Below, piece by piece: positions 1 through 9,381 of a stretch of DNA of 49,408 bases. The stretch covers positions 1 to 49,408 of the forward strand of contig JAFSPR010000119.1 of the NCBI GenBank assembly GCA_017451395.1, read 5' to 3'. Source of the stretch: Bacteroidales bacterium. Lineage in GTDB: Bacteria > Bacteroidota > Bacteroidia > Bacteroidales > UBA932. Both the position numbers and the translations under genes were made by a program. Under the pieces are notes generated by a model. The model saw only the letters and a program-made list of their open reading frames with translations, was not told where the DNA came from and did no database searches. The stretch's first letter is position 1; the number at the start of each line of letters is the position of its first letter.

Positions 1-35
1 AATTTTGAAACCAACACTAAACTTTATAACCTGAT

Positions 36-1130
36 ATGTCAGAACTAAAAACCTGCCTGTACGATTCTCACGTGGCCCTTGGGGCCAAGATGAGTCCCTT
101 TGCAGGCTTCATTATGCCCATCCAGTATGCCGGTATTGTGCAGGAGCACCTTGCCGTAAGGCAGCACGTGGGTATGTTCGATGTCTCCCATATGGGGGAG
201 ATCTTTGTGGAAGGCCCGGACGCAGAGGCCTTCGTGAATCACATCTTCACCAACGAAATCCGCGGTTTTGAGCCAGGAAAAGTCCTCTACGGTATGATGT
301 GCTATGAAAACGGCGGCACCGTGGACGACCTACTTGTGTACCGTGAATTTGAGAAGGACCACTTCCTCCTTGTTGTGAACGCAGCCAACATCGACAAGGA
401 CTTTGCCTGGATCAAGGAGCAGGTGAAAGGCTTCAATTGCACTGTTCGCAATGAGTCCCCGGTCTGGGGCCAGATTGCCGTCCAGGGCCCTGAAGCGGAG
501 AAAACCGTCATCGATGTCCTTGGCTATAAGGAAGCCGCCGATCTTGGATTCTACACCTTCTGCGACGTGGAATATAAAGGAAAGCGCCTTATCCTGAGCC
601 GCACAGGCTATACCGGAGAAGACGGCTTTGAACTCTATACCACCATAGAAAACACCGTTGAAATCTGGGACAGGCTACTCAAGGCCGGCGTCCAGCCCTG
701 CGGCCTCGGCTGCCGTGACACCCTCCGTTTTGAGGCGGGTCTTCCGCTTTACGGAGACGAACTATCACCGGAAATCAGCCCCGTCATGGCGGGCCTCGGG
801 ATGTTCTGCAAGTATGAGAAGGACTTCATAGGCAAGGAAGCCCTCCTGGACCAGAAAGCCGGAAACCTTGAGAAGAAACTTGTAGGTATTGAGATATTTG
901 ACAAGGCCATTCCCCGTGCCGGTTATCCCGTAGAACTGGAGGACGGAACGGAGGTTGGCGTTGTCACCACCGGCTACCACTCAATTTCCCTTGACAAGAG
1001 CATTTGCTTTGCCCTTGTGGATAAGGAAGTATCGGCCCTGGATACGCCTCTTTCCGTGCGTATCCGCAAGAAAGTTTTCCCCGGAAAGGTAATTAAGAAA
1101 CGTTTTTATCAGACAAATTATAAAAAGTAA
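36..1130 (+). CDS. gcvT: Glycine cleavage system T protein (aminomethyltransferase)
   Basis: This 364-aa cytoplasmic enzyme transfers the methylene group from the aminomethyl-lipoyl arm of GcvH to tetrahydrofolate and releases ammonia. The length is normal for GcvT. Visible family signatures are FDVSHMGEI near residue 50, the folate-site region SRTGYTGEDGFELY near 190-205, and GCRDTLRFEAGLPLYGDE near 225-245. It is the first gene of gcvT-gcvH-gcvPA-gcvPB and is followed after 8 nt by gcvH. Only 35 bases of upstream sequence are present, so the promoter and any glycine riboswitch cannot be judged. The ATG at 36 is the first plausible start and matches the usual N-terminus. Confidence 0.97.
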   Translation: MSELKTCLYDSHVALGAKMSPFAGFIMPIQYAGIVQEHLAVRQHVGMFDVSHMGEIFVEGPDAEAFVNHIFTNEIRGFEPGKVLYGMMCYENGGTVDDLLVYREFEKDHFLLVVNAANIDKDFAWIKEQVKGFNCTVRNESPVWGQIAVQGPEAEKTVIDVLGYKEAADLGFYTFCDVEYKGKRLILSRTGYTGEDGFELYTTIENTVEIWDRLLKAGVQPCGLGCRDTLRFEAGLPLYGDELSPEISPVMAGLGMFCKYEKDFIGKEALLDQKAGNLEKKLVGIEIFDKAIPRAGYPVELEDGTEVGVVTTGYHSISLDKSICFALVDKEVSALDTPLSVRIRKKVFPGKVIKKRFYQTNYKK

Positions 1131-1138
1131 TACAAACT

Positions 1139-1519
1139 ATGTCAAAGATTCTTGAAGGACTCTGCTATTCAGAGTCACACGAATGGGTAAAGGTAGAAGG
1201 CAACGTTGCCGTCGTGGGCGTATCAGATTTCGCCCAGAAGGAAATGGGTGATATCACTTACGTTGATATGCCTGCAGTGGACGACGAAGTTTCACAGGGT
1301 GAGGAATTCGGCGCCCTTGAGAGCGTAAAGGCCTCCTCAGACCTTATCAGCCCCGTTTCCGGCGTTGTGGTAGAGGTGAACGAGGAACTGGAAGACGCCC
1401 CGGAGAAAGTGAACGAGGACGCCTACGGCAGTTGGATCATAAAGGTTGAGATGAGTGACCCCTCAGAGCTTGACTCGCTTCTTGACGCTGCAGGATACAA
1501 GGCCCTCATAGGAGAATAA
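1139..1519 (+). CDS. gcvH: Glycine cleavage system H protein (lipoyl carrier)
   Basis: A 126-aa lipoyl-domain protein that carries the aminomethyl intermediate between the P, T and L proteins. The lipoylated lysine is visible in ALESVKAS as Lys64, the usual position. SHEWVKVEG near residues 13-21 is the typical family start, and GSWIIKV lies near the C-terminus. It lies 8 nt after gcvT and 1 nt before gcvPA, so all are likely on one mRNA. No lipoate ligase or L protein (lpd) gene is seen nearby; both must be encoded elsewhere. Confidence 0.97.
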   Translation: MSKILEGLCYSESHEWVKVEGNVAVVGVSDFAQKEMGDITYVDMPAVDDEVSQGEEFGALESVKASSDLISPVSGVVVEVNEELEDAPEKVNEDAYGSWIIKVEMSDPSELDSLLDAAGYKALIGE

Positions 1520-1520
1520 T

Positions 1521-2846
1521 ATGGCATCACTTCCTTACCTTCCGCATACAGACGCGGACGTGAGGGCAATGCTGGAGAAGGCCGGGGTGAAGACTCTGGA
1601 AGACCTCTATGCCGATGTCCCCGCGAAATTCCTGAAAAAAGGCCCTTATGCCCTGCCGCCGGCAATGAGCGAGCAGGAAATAAGGGAATGGTTCTCCTCC
1701 CTTGAAGCCCAGAACGCACGCCTGAAGGTGTTTGTGGGCCAGGGCGCCTATGACCATTACACCCCATCCGTAATACCGTATCTCACCCAGAGAAGCGAGT
1801 TCCTTACGGCATATACCCCTTACCAGTGTGAGATTTCCCAGGGCACGCTCCGCTACATCTTCGAGTACCAGAGCATGATGTGCGCCCTCACAGGAATGGA
1901 CGTCTCCAACGCCTCCATGTACGACGGCCCCACCGCCGCCGCCGAGGCTATGAAGATGTGCGTTTCCTGCACCCGCAAGAAAAACACCGTCCTCCTTTCC
2001 AGGGCCCTTCTTCCCCACGTCATAAAGGTGGTTGAGACATACGCCAAATTCCACGGCGTCACCATCGGCCTCATTGACGCTCCGGAAGGAGAAACGTCCC
2101 TGAAAGCGCTTCAGGAGGCCCTTACGGAGGATGTGGCGGGTGTAATCCTGCCCTCAGTGAACCGTTACGGCATTGTTGAGGACCATACCGGATTTGCCGA
2201 TGCAGTCCACGCCGCAAAGGCCCTTATGGTTGAGTACTGCGATCCATCGGCCCTTGCCGTAGTGAAGACTCCCGGAGAATGGGGGGCTGATATTGCCGTA
2301 GGCGACGGCCAGTCCCTTGGCCTGCCGCTCTGCTACGGCGGCCCTTACGTTGGCTTTATGGCCGTGAAGAAGGACTACATGCGTAAGATGCCCGGCCGCA
2401 TTGTGGGTCAGACCACGGACAAGGAAGGCAGGCGTGTCTTTGTCCTTACCCTCCAGGCCCGTGAGCAGCACATAAAGCGTGAGAAGGCAACTTCCAACAT
2501 CTGCTCCAACGAGTCCCTGATGGCCCTGTGGGTAACAATTTACCTGTCCCTGATGGGCCCTGAAGGCCTCCGTGAGGTGAACAGGCTCTCCAGTGACGGA
2601 GCCCATTACCTGTACTGCGAACTCCTCAAAACCGGTAAGTTTGACGAGGTATTCCCCTCAAAACCTTTCCTAAAGGAGTTTGTCCTTAAGCCAAAGGAGT
2701 TCCCCGGCCTTATGCAGAAGAGGCTGGAGGAAGCGGGCTTCTTTGCCGCCCTTGACACGGAAGAGGGGTATGTGACTTTCTGTGTGACCGAAAAACACGG
2801 CAAAGCGGAAATCGACCGCCTTGTAAGCGTAATAAAGGAGGGCTAG
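1521..2846 (+). CDS. gcvPA: Glycine dehydrogenase (decarboxylating) subunit 1
   Basis: This 441-aa protein is the N-terminal half of the split P protein, which decarboxylates glycine with PLP and loads aminomethyl onto GcvH. The N-terminus SLPYLPHTDADVRAMLE and the segment around YTPYQCEISQGTLR (near residue 95) are typical of GcvPA. It carries no PLP lysine, as expected, since that residue lies in GcvPB. It starts 1 nt after gcvH and ends 3 nt before gcvPB, consistent with translational coupling of the two halves of the alpha2beta2 enzyme. Two-subunit P proteins are known in many bacteria and archaea, whereas E. coli has a fused one. Confidence 0.97.
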   Translation: MASLPYLPHTDADVRAMLEKAGVKTLEDLYADVPAKFLKKGPYALPPAMSEQEIREWFSSLEAQNARLKVFVGQGAYDHYTPSVIPYLTQRSEFLTAYTPYQCEISQGTLRYIFEYQSMMCALTGMDVSNASMYDGPTAAAEAMKMCVSCTRKKNTVLLSRALLPHVIKVVETYAKFHGVTIGLIDAPEGETSLKALQEALTEDVAGVILPSVNRYGIVEDHTGFADAVHAAKALMVEYCDPSALAVVKTPGEWGADIAVGDGQSLGLPLCYGGPYVGFMAVKKDYMRKMPGRIVGQTTDKEGRRVFVLTLQAREQHIKREKATSNICSNESLMALWVTIYLSLMGPEGLREVNRLSSDGAHYLYCELLKTGKFDEVFPSKPFLKEFVLKPKEFPGLMQKRLEEAGFFAALDTEEGYVTFCVTEKHGKAEIDRLVSVIKEG

Positions 2847-2849
2847 GCT

Positions 2850-4253
2850 ATGAAGTACTACGACAAACTTGTTTTTGAACTTTCAAAGGAAGGTCGATGC
2901 GGCTTTTCCCTCCCGCTGAATTCCTTCCCTTCGGGCGCGGAACTTCCCGCCGCCCTCAGGCGTGAATCGGCCCTGGAACTGCCTGAGGTGAGTGAACCGG
3001 ACGTAGTCCGTCACTACACCAACCTCTCCCAGATGAACTTCGGCGTGGACACCGGCTTCTATCCGCTTGGCTCCTGTACCATGAAGTATAACCCCAAGAT
3101 CAACGAGGAAGTCGCTGCCCTTCAGGGCTTTGCGGGGCTTCATCCCCTTATGCACGCGGGCCTTACCAAGGGCGCCCTCAGGGTGTACCAGGAGATGAAC
3201 AAGGCCCTTGCCGCCATAACCGGTATGTACACCTTCACCTTCGACCCCTGCGCCGGAGCACATGGTGAACTCACCGGCCTTATGATAATGCGCCAGTACC
3301 ATATGATGAGGGGAGACCTTGGCCGCACCAAGGTAATTGTCCCCGACAGCGCCCACGGCACCAACCCTGCATCGGCCGCGGTGTGCGGCCTGGAGGTGGT
3401 TGAGGTGAAGTCCCTTGAGAACGGACGCATTGACGTTGAGGCCCTGAAGCCCCTTCTTGGCCCGGACATAGCCGGCATTATGATGACAAATCCCAATACC
3501 CTGGGCCTGTTTGAAACCCAGATCGAGGAGATTGCATCCCTTGTGCACGGCTGCGGTGGCCTCCTGTACTACGACGGCGCCAATATGAACCCCCTGATGG
3601 GCGTTGCGCGTCCCGGAGATATGGGCTTTGACATCATGCACCTCAATCTTCACAAGACTTTCTCCACGCCTCACGGCGGCGGCGGCCCCGGCAGCGGCCC
3701 CGTTGGCGTTGCAAAGCATCTGGAAGACTGCATCCCGGACATCCGTGTTTCCGGATTCCACGGAAACTTCGGCGTTATCCTCCGCGCATACGCATACATC
3801 CTTGCCCTTGGCCGGGACCATATCAGGAAGGTGGGACAGTACGCTGTCCTTAGCGCCAACTACATCAAGGAAAGTCTCAAGGACGTTTACAAACTACCCA
3901 TCGAGGGCGTCTGTAAGCACGAATTCGTGTTTGACGGCCTTGTGAACGACGGTGCCCGTGAGGGAGTTCCCGGAGCCACCACCCTGGACGTTGCAAAACG
4001 CCTTCTGGACTACGGCTTCCACGCTCCCACAATCTATTTCCCCCTGCTTTTCCACCAGGCCCTTATGATAGAGCCAACGGAAACGGAGAGCAAGGAAACC
4101 ATTGACGCTTTCATCGAGGTGATGAGAAAGATTGCCGCAGAGGCCGCGGTGGATCCCGAGATCCTTCACGGCGCCCCTCACTGCACACCCATCTCACGCC
4201 CGGATGAAACTGCGGCCGCACGTAACCCCATCCTGAAGTATCAGGACGCATAG
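2850..4253 (+). CDS. gcvPB: Glycine dehydrogenase (decarboxylating) subunit 2
   Basis: This 467-aa protein is the C-terminal, PLP-binding half of the P protein. The PLP lysine is Lys269 in HLNLHKTFSTPHGGGGPG, followed by the glycine-rich stretch typical of the family. NFGVDTGFYPLGSCTMKYNP near residue 65 and PTETESKETIDAF near 410 are further family segments. It is the last of the four gcv genes. Six nucleotides separate it from the next reading frame, so transcription probably continues into the SEC-C gene and trmO. Confidence 0.97.
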   Translation: MKYYDKLVFELSKEGRCGFSLPLNSFPSGAELPAALRRESALELPEVSEPDVVRHYTNLSQMNFGVDTGFYPLGSCTMKYNPKINEEVAALQGFAGLHPLMHAGLTKGALRVYQEMNKALAAITGMYTFTFDPCAGAHGELTGLMIMRQYHMMRGDLGRTKVIVPDSAHGTNPASAAVCGLEVVEVKSLENGRIDVEALKPLLGPDIAGIMMTNPNTLGLFETQIEEIASLVHGCGGLLYYDGANMNPLMGVARPGDMGFDIMHLNLHKTFSTPHGGGGPGSGPVGVAKHLEDCIPDIRVSGFHGNFGVILRAYAYILALGRDHIRKVGQYAVLSANYIKESLKDVYKLPIEGVCKHEFVFDGLVNDGAREGVPGATTLDVAKRLLDYGFHAPTIYFPLLFHQALMIEPTETESKETIDAFIEVMRKIAAEAAVDPEILHGAPHCTPISRPDETAAARNPILKYQDA

Positions 4254-4259
4254 AGTAAG

Positions 4260-5486
4260 GTGGAGGAGCGTAGTCTTCATACAATCCTGAGCGGCTTTGG
4301 GAAGCCCGAACTCCAGGATCTTGGAAACATCCTGGGGAAGGAACTCAGCGCCCGTTTCCGTAAATCCCAGTTGGTGGAGTTGCTTCACGGCTACATCACC
4401 CGGGAACCGCGGGAATGGATGTCCCATCTTATGGAAAGGGACGTGAGGCTTCTCAGGGACCTTGTCCGGCAGGGCCCTGAAAAGATTCAGTATCAGGATT
4501 TTGCCGACTACCCATCTCTCCTTGAGGTAACGGGGCTGGTTCAGTTTGACGACTCCGACGAACATTTCCATAAGGTCTGGCTCAGCCGTGAGATGTATGA
4601 CATTGTGGCTCCGGAGGTGGAGAAGGTAATCCACACCCTTGAGCGCAACGGCCAGTTCAAACTGGAAAGGGCGGCCCTTGGCTACCTTAACCTTTACGGT
4701 GTCCTTCCCACAGAACTGTTCGTGGACAATCTTATGGAATGGTATAACTTTCACATTGGGGGCAGTACAAAGCGTCTGTCCAGGATTCTGAGTACTACCC
4801 CCATTATAAAGATGTACCGTTATACGGATAAGTGGGGAGACTACGTGTGCAGTCCTTGCGTCCCCGATATTGAGGAACTGATGACCCGCCTGGATTCCTT
4901 CAAGGGAGACTTCGCGCGTCTTACCGGCTGGGATGCCTACAAGGCCGGTTCCGGGGCTCCATACTTCAATATCGGCCTTCAAACCATTGAGGGCATGCGC
5001 CTGGAGCAGATGTATAAGCGTATCGGCTACGAGGGCTTTGACCTTGTGAAGGCGGTGCACGACACCTGGATGGAGTCCCAGTTCACCTCCGGTCCGCGTC
5101 CGGAAATATTCGACCCTGTATTTGACAGTCCTCTGTTCGGCACACTTGACCGCGGTGCCCTGGAGTCGTTCTGCAATATCGTGGCCGATTACGCCGATTC
5201 CCTTCCCAAGTGGTGTCTTGCAGGCCATAGCGCAAAAGAAACGGGGGAGTGCCTTGCCGACAGAAATGCCTGGAAGGATAACGAGGACAGGCTGCCGGAG
5301 CCCGAAGAACCTGAGTACCCCCGCTGGAATATGCCGGAACCCACAATAACGGACGGCTATGCCGGGGAGATGTCCTCCGACGGCTATCCTCTTGGGCTCG
5401 CCATCCCTCACGTAGCGCCCAACGACCCCTGTCCCTGCGGCAGCGGTCTCCGCTACTGCCGTTGTCACGGAAGGTATATGAACTAG
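4260..5486 (+). CDS. SEC-C zinc-motif protein of unknown function
   Basis: The role of this 408-aa protein is unknown. The last 25 residues hold a SEC-C motif (PCPCGSGLRYCRCHGR), the small zinc-binding module first described at the C-terminus of SecA and found as a tag on many unrelated proteins. Residues about 1-50 (LGKELSARFRKSQLVELLHGYI) look like a small helical SAP- or Rho-N-like module, but this is only a resemblance. The middle is mostly helical with many aromatic residues. There is no signal peptide or membrane segment, so it is probably cytosolic. It starts with GTG 6 nt after gcvPB and ends 5 nt before the chosen trmO start. Its place in the gcv operon does not by itself show a glycine role. 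Confidence 0.85.
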   Translation: MEERSLHTILSGFGKPELQDLGNILGKELSARFRKSQLVELLHGYITREPREWMSHLMERDVRLLRDLVRQGPEKIQYQDFADYPSLLEVTGLVQFDDSDEHFHKVWLSREMYDIVAPEVEKVIHTLERNGQFKLERAALGYLNLYGVLPTELFVDNLMEWYNFHIGGSTKRLSRILSTTPIIKMYRYTDKWGDYVCSPCVPDIEELMTRLDSFKGDFARLTGWDAYKAGSGAPYFNIGLQTIEGMRLEQMYKRIGYEGFDLVKAVHDTWMESQFTSGPRPEIFDPVFDSPLFGTLDRGALESFCNIVADYADSLPKWCLAGHSAKETGECLADRNAWKDNEDRLPEPEEPEYPRWNMPEPTITDGYAGEMSSDGYPLGLAIPHVAPNDPCPCGSGLRYCRCHGRYMN

Positions 5487-5491
5487 CCGCT

Positions 5492-6175
5492 ATGGGGGAC
5501 GGAATGATCACAATTGAGCCGGTTGCCTTCTACAGGGGCTCCCTTGGTTCCAAGTTCGGCATTCCACGCCAGAGTTCCCTTGCCGGGAGCCTCCGCGGAA
5601 GGATTGTATTCACGGATAAATATAAGGTGAGGGAGGCTCTCCGTGGCCTTGAAGGCTTCAGCCACATATGGCTCATCTGGGGCTTCTCCGCCAACAAGGA
5701 GGCAAAGGGGGAGTGGCAGCCAACAGTCCGTCCGCCACGTCTTGGCGGCAACACCGCAGTGGGTGTCTGGGCCACAAGGTCCCCGTACAGGCCAAATCCC
5801 ATCGGCCTTTCCTGTGTGGAGATTGAAGAAATCTCCGGGTGTGAAATCCTGGTAAGGGGCGCCGACCTTATGGACGGCACGCCCATCTATGATATCAAGC
5901 CCTATATAAGGTATGCCGATTCCCGCCCCGATGCAGTGTCGGGTTTTGCCTCCGATGCCCCGGAGACTGCCCTGGATGTTGTTATTCCGGAGGATCTGCC
6001 ACTTGATCCCGAGCAGAGGAAAGCTCTGGAGGAAGTCCTCTCACTGGATCCCCGCCCCGCCTATCAGGACAGCCCCGACAGGGAATACGCCTTCCCGTTT
6101 GAAGGGAAGGATGTCCGTTTCAAAGTAGTTGGGAAAGTCCTTACCGTTACTGGTTACGGAACTCCGAAGGGGTGA
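5492..6175 (+). CDS. trmO: tRNA (N6-threonylcarbamoyladenosine37-N6)-methyltransferase TrmO-like (TsaA family)
   Basis: TrmO uses S-adenosylmethionine to methylate t6A37 in tRNA-Thr. This protein has the family pattern: IEPVAFYRG at the start, FGIPRQSSL, WQPTVRPPRLGGN, GVWATRSPYRPNPIGLS, the LMDGTPIYDIKPYI loop, and the C-terminal DPRPAYQDS segment. The ATG at 5492 (227 aa) is preferred because it lies 5 nt after the SEC-C gene. A TTG at 5462 would overlap that gene, and an ATG at 5504 is also compatible with the conserved N-terminus. The 3' end overlaps the convergent AraC gene by 29 bases. Confidence 0.92.
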   Translation: MGDGMITIEPVAFYRGSLGSKFGIPRQSSLAGSLRGRIVFTDKYKVREALRGLEGFSHIWLIWGFSANKEAKGEWQPTVRPPRLGGNTAVGVWATRSPYRPNPIGLSCVEIEEISGCEILVRGADLMDGTPIYDIKPYIRYADSRPDAVSGFASDAPETALDVVIPEDLPLDPEQRKALEEVLSLDPRPAYQDSPDREYAFPFEGKDVRFKVVGKVLTVTGYGTPKG

Positions 6176-6896
6176 ACCCCGTCTTTTTCTTGAAGAATCT
6201 GGCAAAGTATGACTGATCCGGCACTCCCACGCGTCCGGCTATGTCGCCAACGGGCACTGAAGGGTCTTTCAGGAGCATCTTGGCCATATTGATGCGCGCA
6301 ATCTCTATCCAGTCAATTGCCGTACGGTGAGTGTGCTGCTTGACGGTCTTGTTGAGGTAGTTGGGCGTAACGTTCAGCTGCGCGGCGTATTCACTCACGG
6401 AGAACTGGGCGTTCCTGCCTTCAAAGACCATCTGGAGGAACTTCTCGGGTATGGCTGCAACTTTACCGCTTGGCCTTACCTGGCACAGGATCATGTCCAT
6501 GGCGCTTTGCAGAAATGCGTAATCCTTGTCTTCCATAGCCGTGAGCATACGCTTGAAAAGGTTTGCCATAAACACAGCATCGTCAAACCAGAAACTTTGA
6601 AGATGGGGTTTGGAAGTGCGGAGAACCGGATATGAAGCGTCCTTGAGGAAACTGATTGCGAATGAGCCCATATAGCCGCGGCAGCAGTTGTAGTGCTTGA
6701 GCACGATTCTCTTGCTTTCTGGGACTATGATAAGTTGGCCCGGTCCTATCAGGTAGTTCATTCCGTCAATATCGGCCAGGGCCTCTCCCTCCGACAGGAA
6801 GGCATATACGTAGCGGTCCAGGATGTATCCGCTGATGTCCACAGGCTCAGTGTAGCCCTCAATCTTGAGTTCGTGAATTGTAATGCCTGATTTCAT
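6147..6896 (-). CDS. AraC-family transcriptional regulator
   Basis: This 249-aa protein has a C-terminal AraC/XylS DNA-binding domain (about residues 150-249). The two helix-turn-helix units are visible at FSVSEYAAQLNVTPNYLNKT and PVGDIAGRVGVPDQSYFARF, ending with the typical KKKTGFTPSEFRNQ. The N-terminal 130 residues look like a small cupin-type sensing domain; the ligand is unknown. It starts 1 nt after the DUF5686 gene and is the last member of the minus-strand lipid and outer-membrane unit, so it may control that unit or a remote target. It ends inside convergent trmO. Confidence 0.9.
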   Translation of the reverse strand: MKSGITIHELKIEGYTEPVDISGYILDRYVYAFLSEGEALADIDGMNYLIGPGQLIIVPESKRIVLKHYNCCRGYMGSFAISFLKDASYPVLRTSKPHLQSFWFDDAVFMANLFKRMLTAMEDKDYAFLQSAMDMILCQVRPSGKVAAIPEKFLQMVFEGRNAQFSVSEYAAQLNVTPNYLNKTVKQHTHRTAIDWIEIARINMAKMLLKDPSVPVGDIAGRVGVPDQSYFARFFKKKTGFTPSEFRNQ

Positions 6897-6897
6897 A

Positions 6898-9381
6898 CTA
6901 GAATTCTACGTCCAGTCCTATGTTTACTATAAAGTTCTTTCCGTCCTCGCGGGGGTGAGTCACCCTCCAGTAAGCGTCTACGCGCAGTATGCGGAAGATG
7001 TTGGAGATGCCCACTCCAAGTTCCACGTACGGGATTTCCAGAGTCTGGAGTTTCATATTGTCCGGAACTATGAAGAGTCCGTGGTTGCGGTCATTGGCTT
7101 CCGAGAGCGTTCCCCAGGCAAAACGGGCCGTCACCACTTCCCTCAGGTCAAGTTTTTTGAGGAGGGGAATCTTTCCAAGGAAGAATCCGTTGAAATTGTG
7201 CACGTAATAACCGGTGAGCCAGCGGTCCGACGCAAACTCGAAGTAGTCCATACAGGAGAAGGCCGATTTATCCAGGAAATACGTCTGGTTGCCCTCGTGG
7301 AGTTTGAGGAGGGTGTAGGGAACCGACCCCCAGATGGCTCCGCCCTGGAGCATGAATTTCCCGAATCCCACGGCCGTGGAAGGCACTTTCCAGGTTATCT
7401 GGGCCTCCGTCTTGAGGTATCCGATGTCTCCTTCAGTGATACCGGGAATGCCGCCGTAGACATCAAGTGTAATTACGGGGTATTTGGTGAAGAGGTAGTG
7501 CTTGAGGAAATAGCCGCGGCTCACTCTCTCGTCAAAAGAGAAGCGGAGTTGCCCGTGGACTTCGTTGGTGGAGTAACTGTCCTGGACCTGGCCGTCCTCC
7601 CTCCTTATGTATTTCACTATGTCGTTGCCCCATATGCGTGACTGGGTGAGTTGGAGGACGGAGTTTATCTCCCGGCAGAATTCGTGGTCGTAATGGATGT
7701 CAATGGTCCGGACCATATTGCGCTTGCTGCCGATGTCCCTGGCGAGGATTGAGGAGAATACGTTGGGGACTGAAAACACTCCGGAACCGCTTCCGAACTG
7801 CTTGTAGTCATAGGAGGCGGTGACAAAGAGTTTCCGGGTCTTTTCCCTTCCGAGCATCCATTCAAGGGTGGCTTCGCCCTTCACGCCCTTGTCTTTGAAT
7901 CCGTATGCCACGTATCCTCCAAGGCGGAGTTTCTCATTCCACTCCTTGAGCGTCCGGCCGCCGAGTTGGAGACGGAATCCTTCCTGGCCGGTGTAGGCAA
8001 CGGTACGGGCCCATCGGCCAAATTCAAATTTCCAGGGCTTGACTTCCACGTAATTGTTCACAAGGGTTCTGGCAACCCCGTACGTGCCCTTGTAAAGGTC
8101 TGTTCCCTGGAATATTTCCACCATCTCATAGATGCCCTGCTCCCTTTCCGTAAGTTCGTACGGACGGGCATCGGCCCAATACTTCTCATCCCCGCCGGTA
8201 ACGTCCCTCATCACCACCGCTTCCGTGGATGTGAGGGCGTCCCGGTCCGTTACGGGGCCGATTACAGGCGTCTCATACTTCATGTTGCGGTTGGCAAGGA
8301 ATGAGATGAGTTTGGATTTATCGCTGACGCTGATGGAGAAGTCTATGAACAGGTGCTCTTCGTCATAGAACCACTGGCCGCCGGGCAGACGGCGGTTCAC
8401 TATCTCAAAGTTGATGTGCCGGATCCAGTTTACGTTGGAGGAAGGGGAGAGCTGGGCGTGGACGCTCCTTATACCAAAATCTTCCGCGTCAAACTGCATC
8501 TCTCCGTCAAGGGTGGGAGATGTGACAAGGCTCTTTGGATGGAAACGCAGAACGTAGGTCTTTCGGCCCTCAACCTGCAGACTGTCCACCAGGAAATAGT
8601 TGTAGAATATGTGTGACGACGCTGCCGCAGGGTTGGGGATTTCCAGGTTGAAAACGCCTATGGAAGGCTTGTAGAAATTGGTTTTGAGAAGGTAGGAGCC
8701 CGTGAACTGGCGCACTACGTTGTCCTCTTCCAGGCCGGAGATGCGGCTGGCGCGCATAACCTCCCTTATCCAGGAAGGATTCTTGGAATGGTATACGTCG
8801 GAGACGTTTTCCGATATCATCACGGGGATGAACGGCTTTCCAGTGATGGCCGATGTATCGGCATATTCCCTTATGAAGCCCACGTTCTTGTCCAGGACCT
8901 TGAGTTTCAGGAAATCCTCCATATTGGTCACGTCGAACTCTATCTTGGAGTAGAGGTGGGAACTCCAGTCGGGGCCGGCGTCGGGGTCATTCTTCGAGAG
9001 GGACTGGTCCAACTTCCTGAGGACGGATTTGATGTAGCGGTCGTCGGGCTTCACTATTGCGGCGTCCAACTGGCGTTTGTCCGGGAGAAGATGGAAGTTT
9101 ATCTCAGAGAAGGCGCCTTTTGTTACCTCTATTGAAAGCGGCTCATATCCAAGAAGCTGCGCCGTAAGGACCTTGGCGTCTGGGGAGCGGGTCTCAATGC
9201 TGAACCGCCCGTCAAGGTCTGAGGTGATGCCGATTGTGGTGCCGTCAAAGTAGATTCCCACAAATGGGAGTGGCTCTCCTGTTTCTGCATCATAAACTCC
9301 GCCCCTTACACGCGTAGACTGTCCGGCTGCGTTAAATGCAGCCAGAAGCACTATGAGTGATATCAGAAGCCTCTTTATCAA
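6898..9381 (-). CDS. DUF5686-family outer-membrane protein with carboxypeptidase-like regulatory domain
   Basis: This 827-aa protein has a signal peptide (about residues 1-20, ending FNAAGQ). A CarboxypepD_reg-like beta-sandwich follows at about 24-110 (VRGGVYDAETGEPLPFVGIYFDGT), and the rest matches the large Bacteroidota DUF5686 family. The C-terminal third has alternating aromatic strands and ends in VNIGLDVEF with terminal Phe, as expected for an outer-membrane beta-barrel. It lacks a TonB plug, so it is not a SusC protein. Its start overlaps the end of the SDR gene by 4 bases, and the AraC gene follows 1 nt after its stop. Its position after three lipid-type genes hints at envelope biogenesis, but no substrate can be named. 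Confidence 0.88.
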   Translation of the reverse strand: MIKRLLISLIVLLAAFNAAGQSTRVRGGVYDAETGEPLPFVGIYFDGTTIGITSDLDGRFSIETRSPDAKVLTAQLLGYEPLSIEVTKGAFSEINFHLLPDKRQLDAAIVKPDDRYIKSVLRKLDQSLSKNDPDAGPDWSSHLYSKIEFDVTNMEDFLKLKVLDKNVGFIREYADTSAITGKPFIPVMISENVSDVYHSKNPSWIREVMRASRISGLEEDNVVRQFTGSYLLKTNFYKPSIGVFNLEIPNPAAASSHIFYNYFLVDSLQVEGRKTYVLRFHPKSLVTSPTLDGEMQFDAEDFGIRSVHAQLSPSSNVNWIRHINFEIVNRRLPGGQWFYDEEHLFIDFSISVSDKSKLISFLANRNMKYETPVIGPVTDRDALTSTEAVVMRDVTGGDEKYWADARPYELTEREQGIYEMVEIFQGTDLYKGTYGVARTLVNNYVEVKPWKFEFGRWARTVAYTGQEGFRLQLGGRTLKEWNEKLRLGGYVAYGFKDKGVKGEATLEWMLGREKTRKLFVTASYDYKQFGSGSGVFSVPNVFSSILARDIGSKRNMVRTIDIHYDHEFCREINSVLQLTQSRIWGNDIVKYIRREDGQVQDSYSTNEVHGQLRFSFDERVSRGYFLKHYLFTKYPVITLDVYGGIPGITEGDIGYLKTEAQITWKVPSTAVGFGKFMLQGGAIWGSVPYTLLKLHEGNQTYFLDKSAFSCMDYFEFASDRWLTGYYVHNFNGFFLGKIPLLKKLDLREVVTARFAWGTLSEANDRNHGLFIVPDNMKLQTLEIPYVELGVGISNIFRILRVDAYWRVTHPREDGKNFIVNIGLDVEF

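Noticed and set aside
1..35. Glycine riboswitch before gcvT
   Set aside because: Only 35 bases are present and no riboswitch element can be seen; it may lie outside the window.
2883..3821. 312-codon frame on the minus strand opposite gcvPB
   Set aside because: It has the composition of an antisense shadow of a GC-biased gene, with many His, Val and Gly residues and no domain; gcvPB is certain.
4194..5468. 424-codon frame on the minus strand opposite the SEC-C gene
   Set aside because: Although slightly longer than the SEC-C gene, it shows no motif, whereas the plus-strand frame has a clear SEC-C motif and fits the operon spacing.
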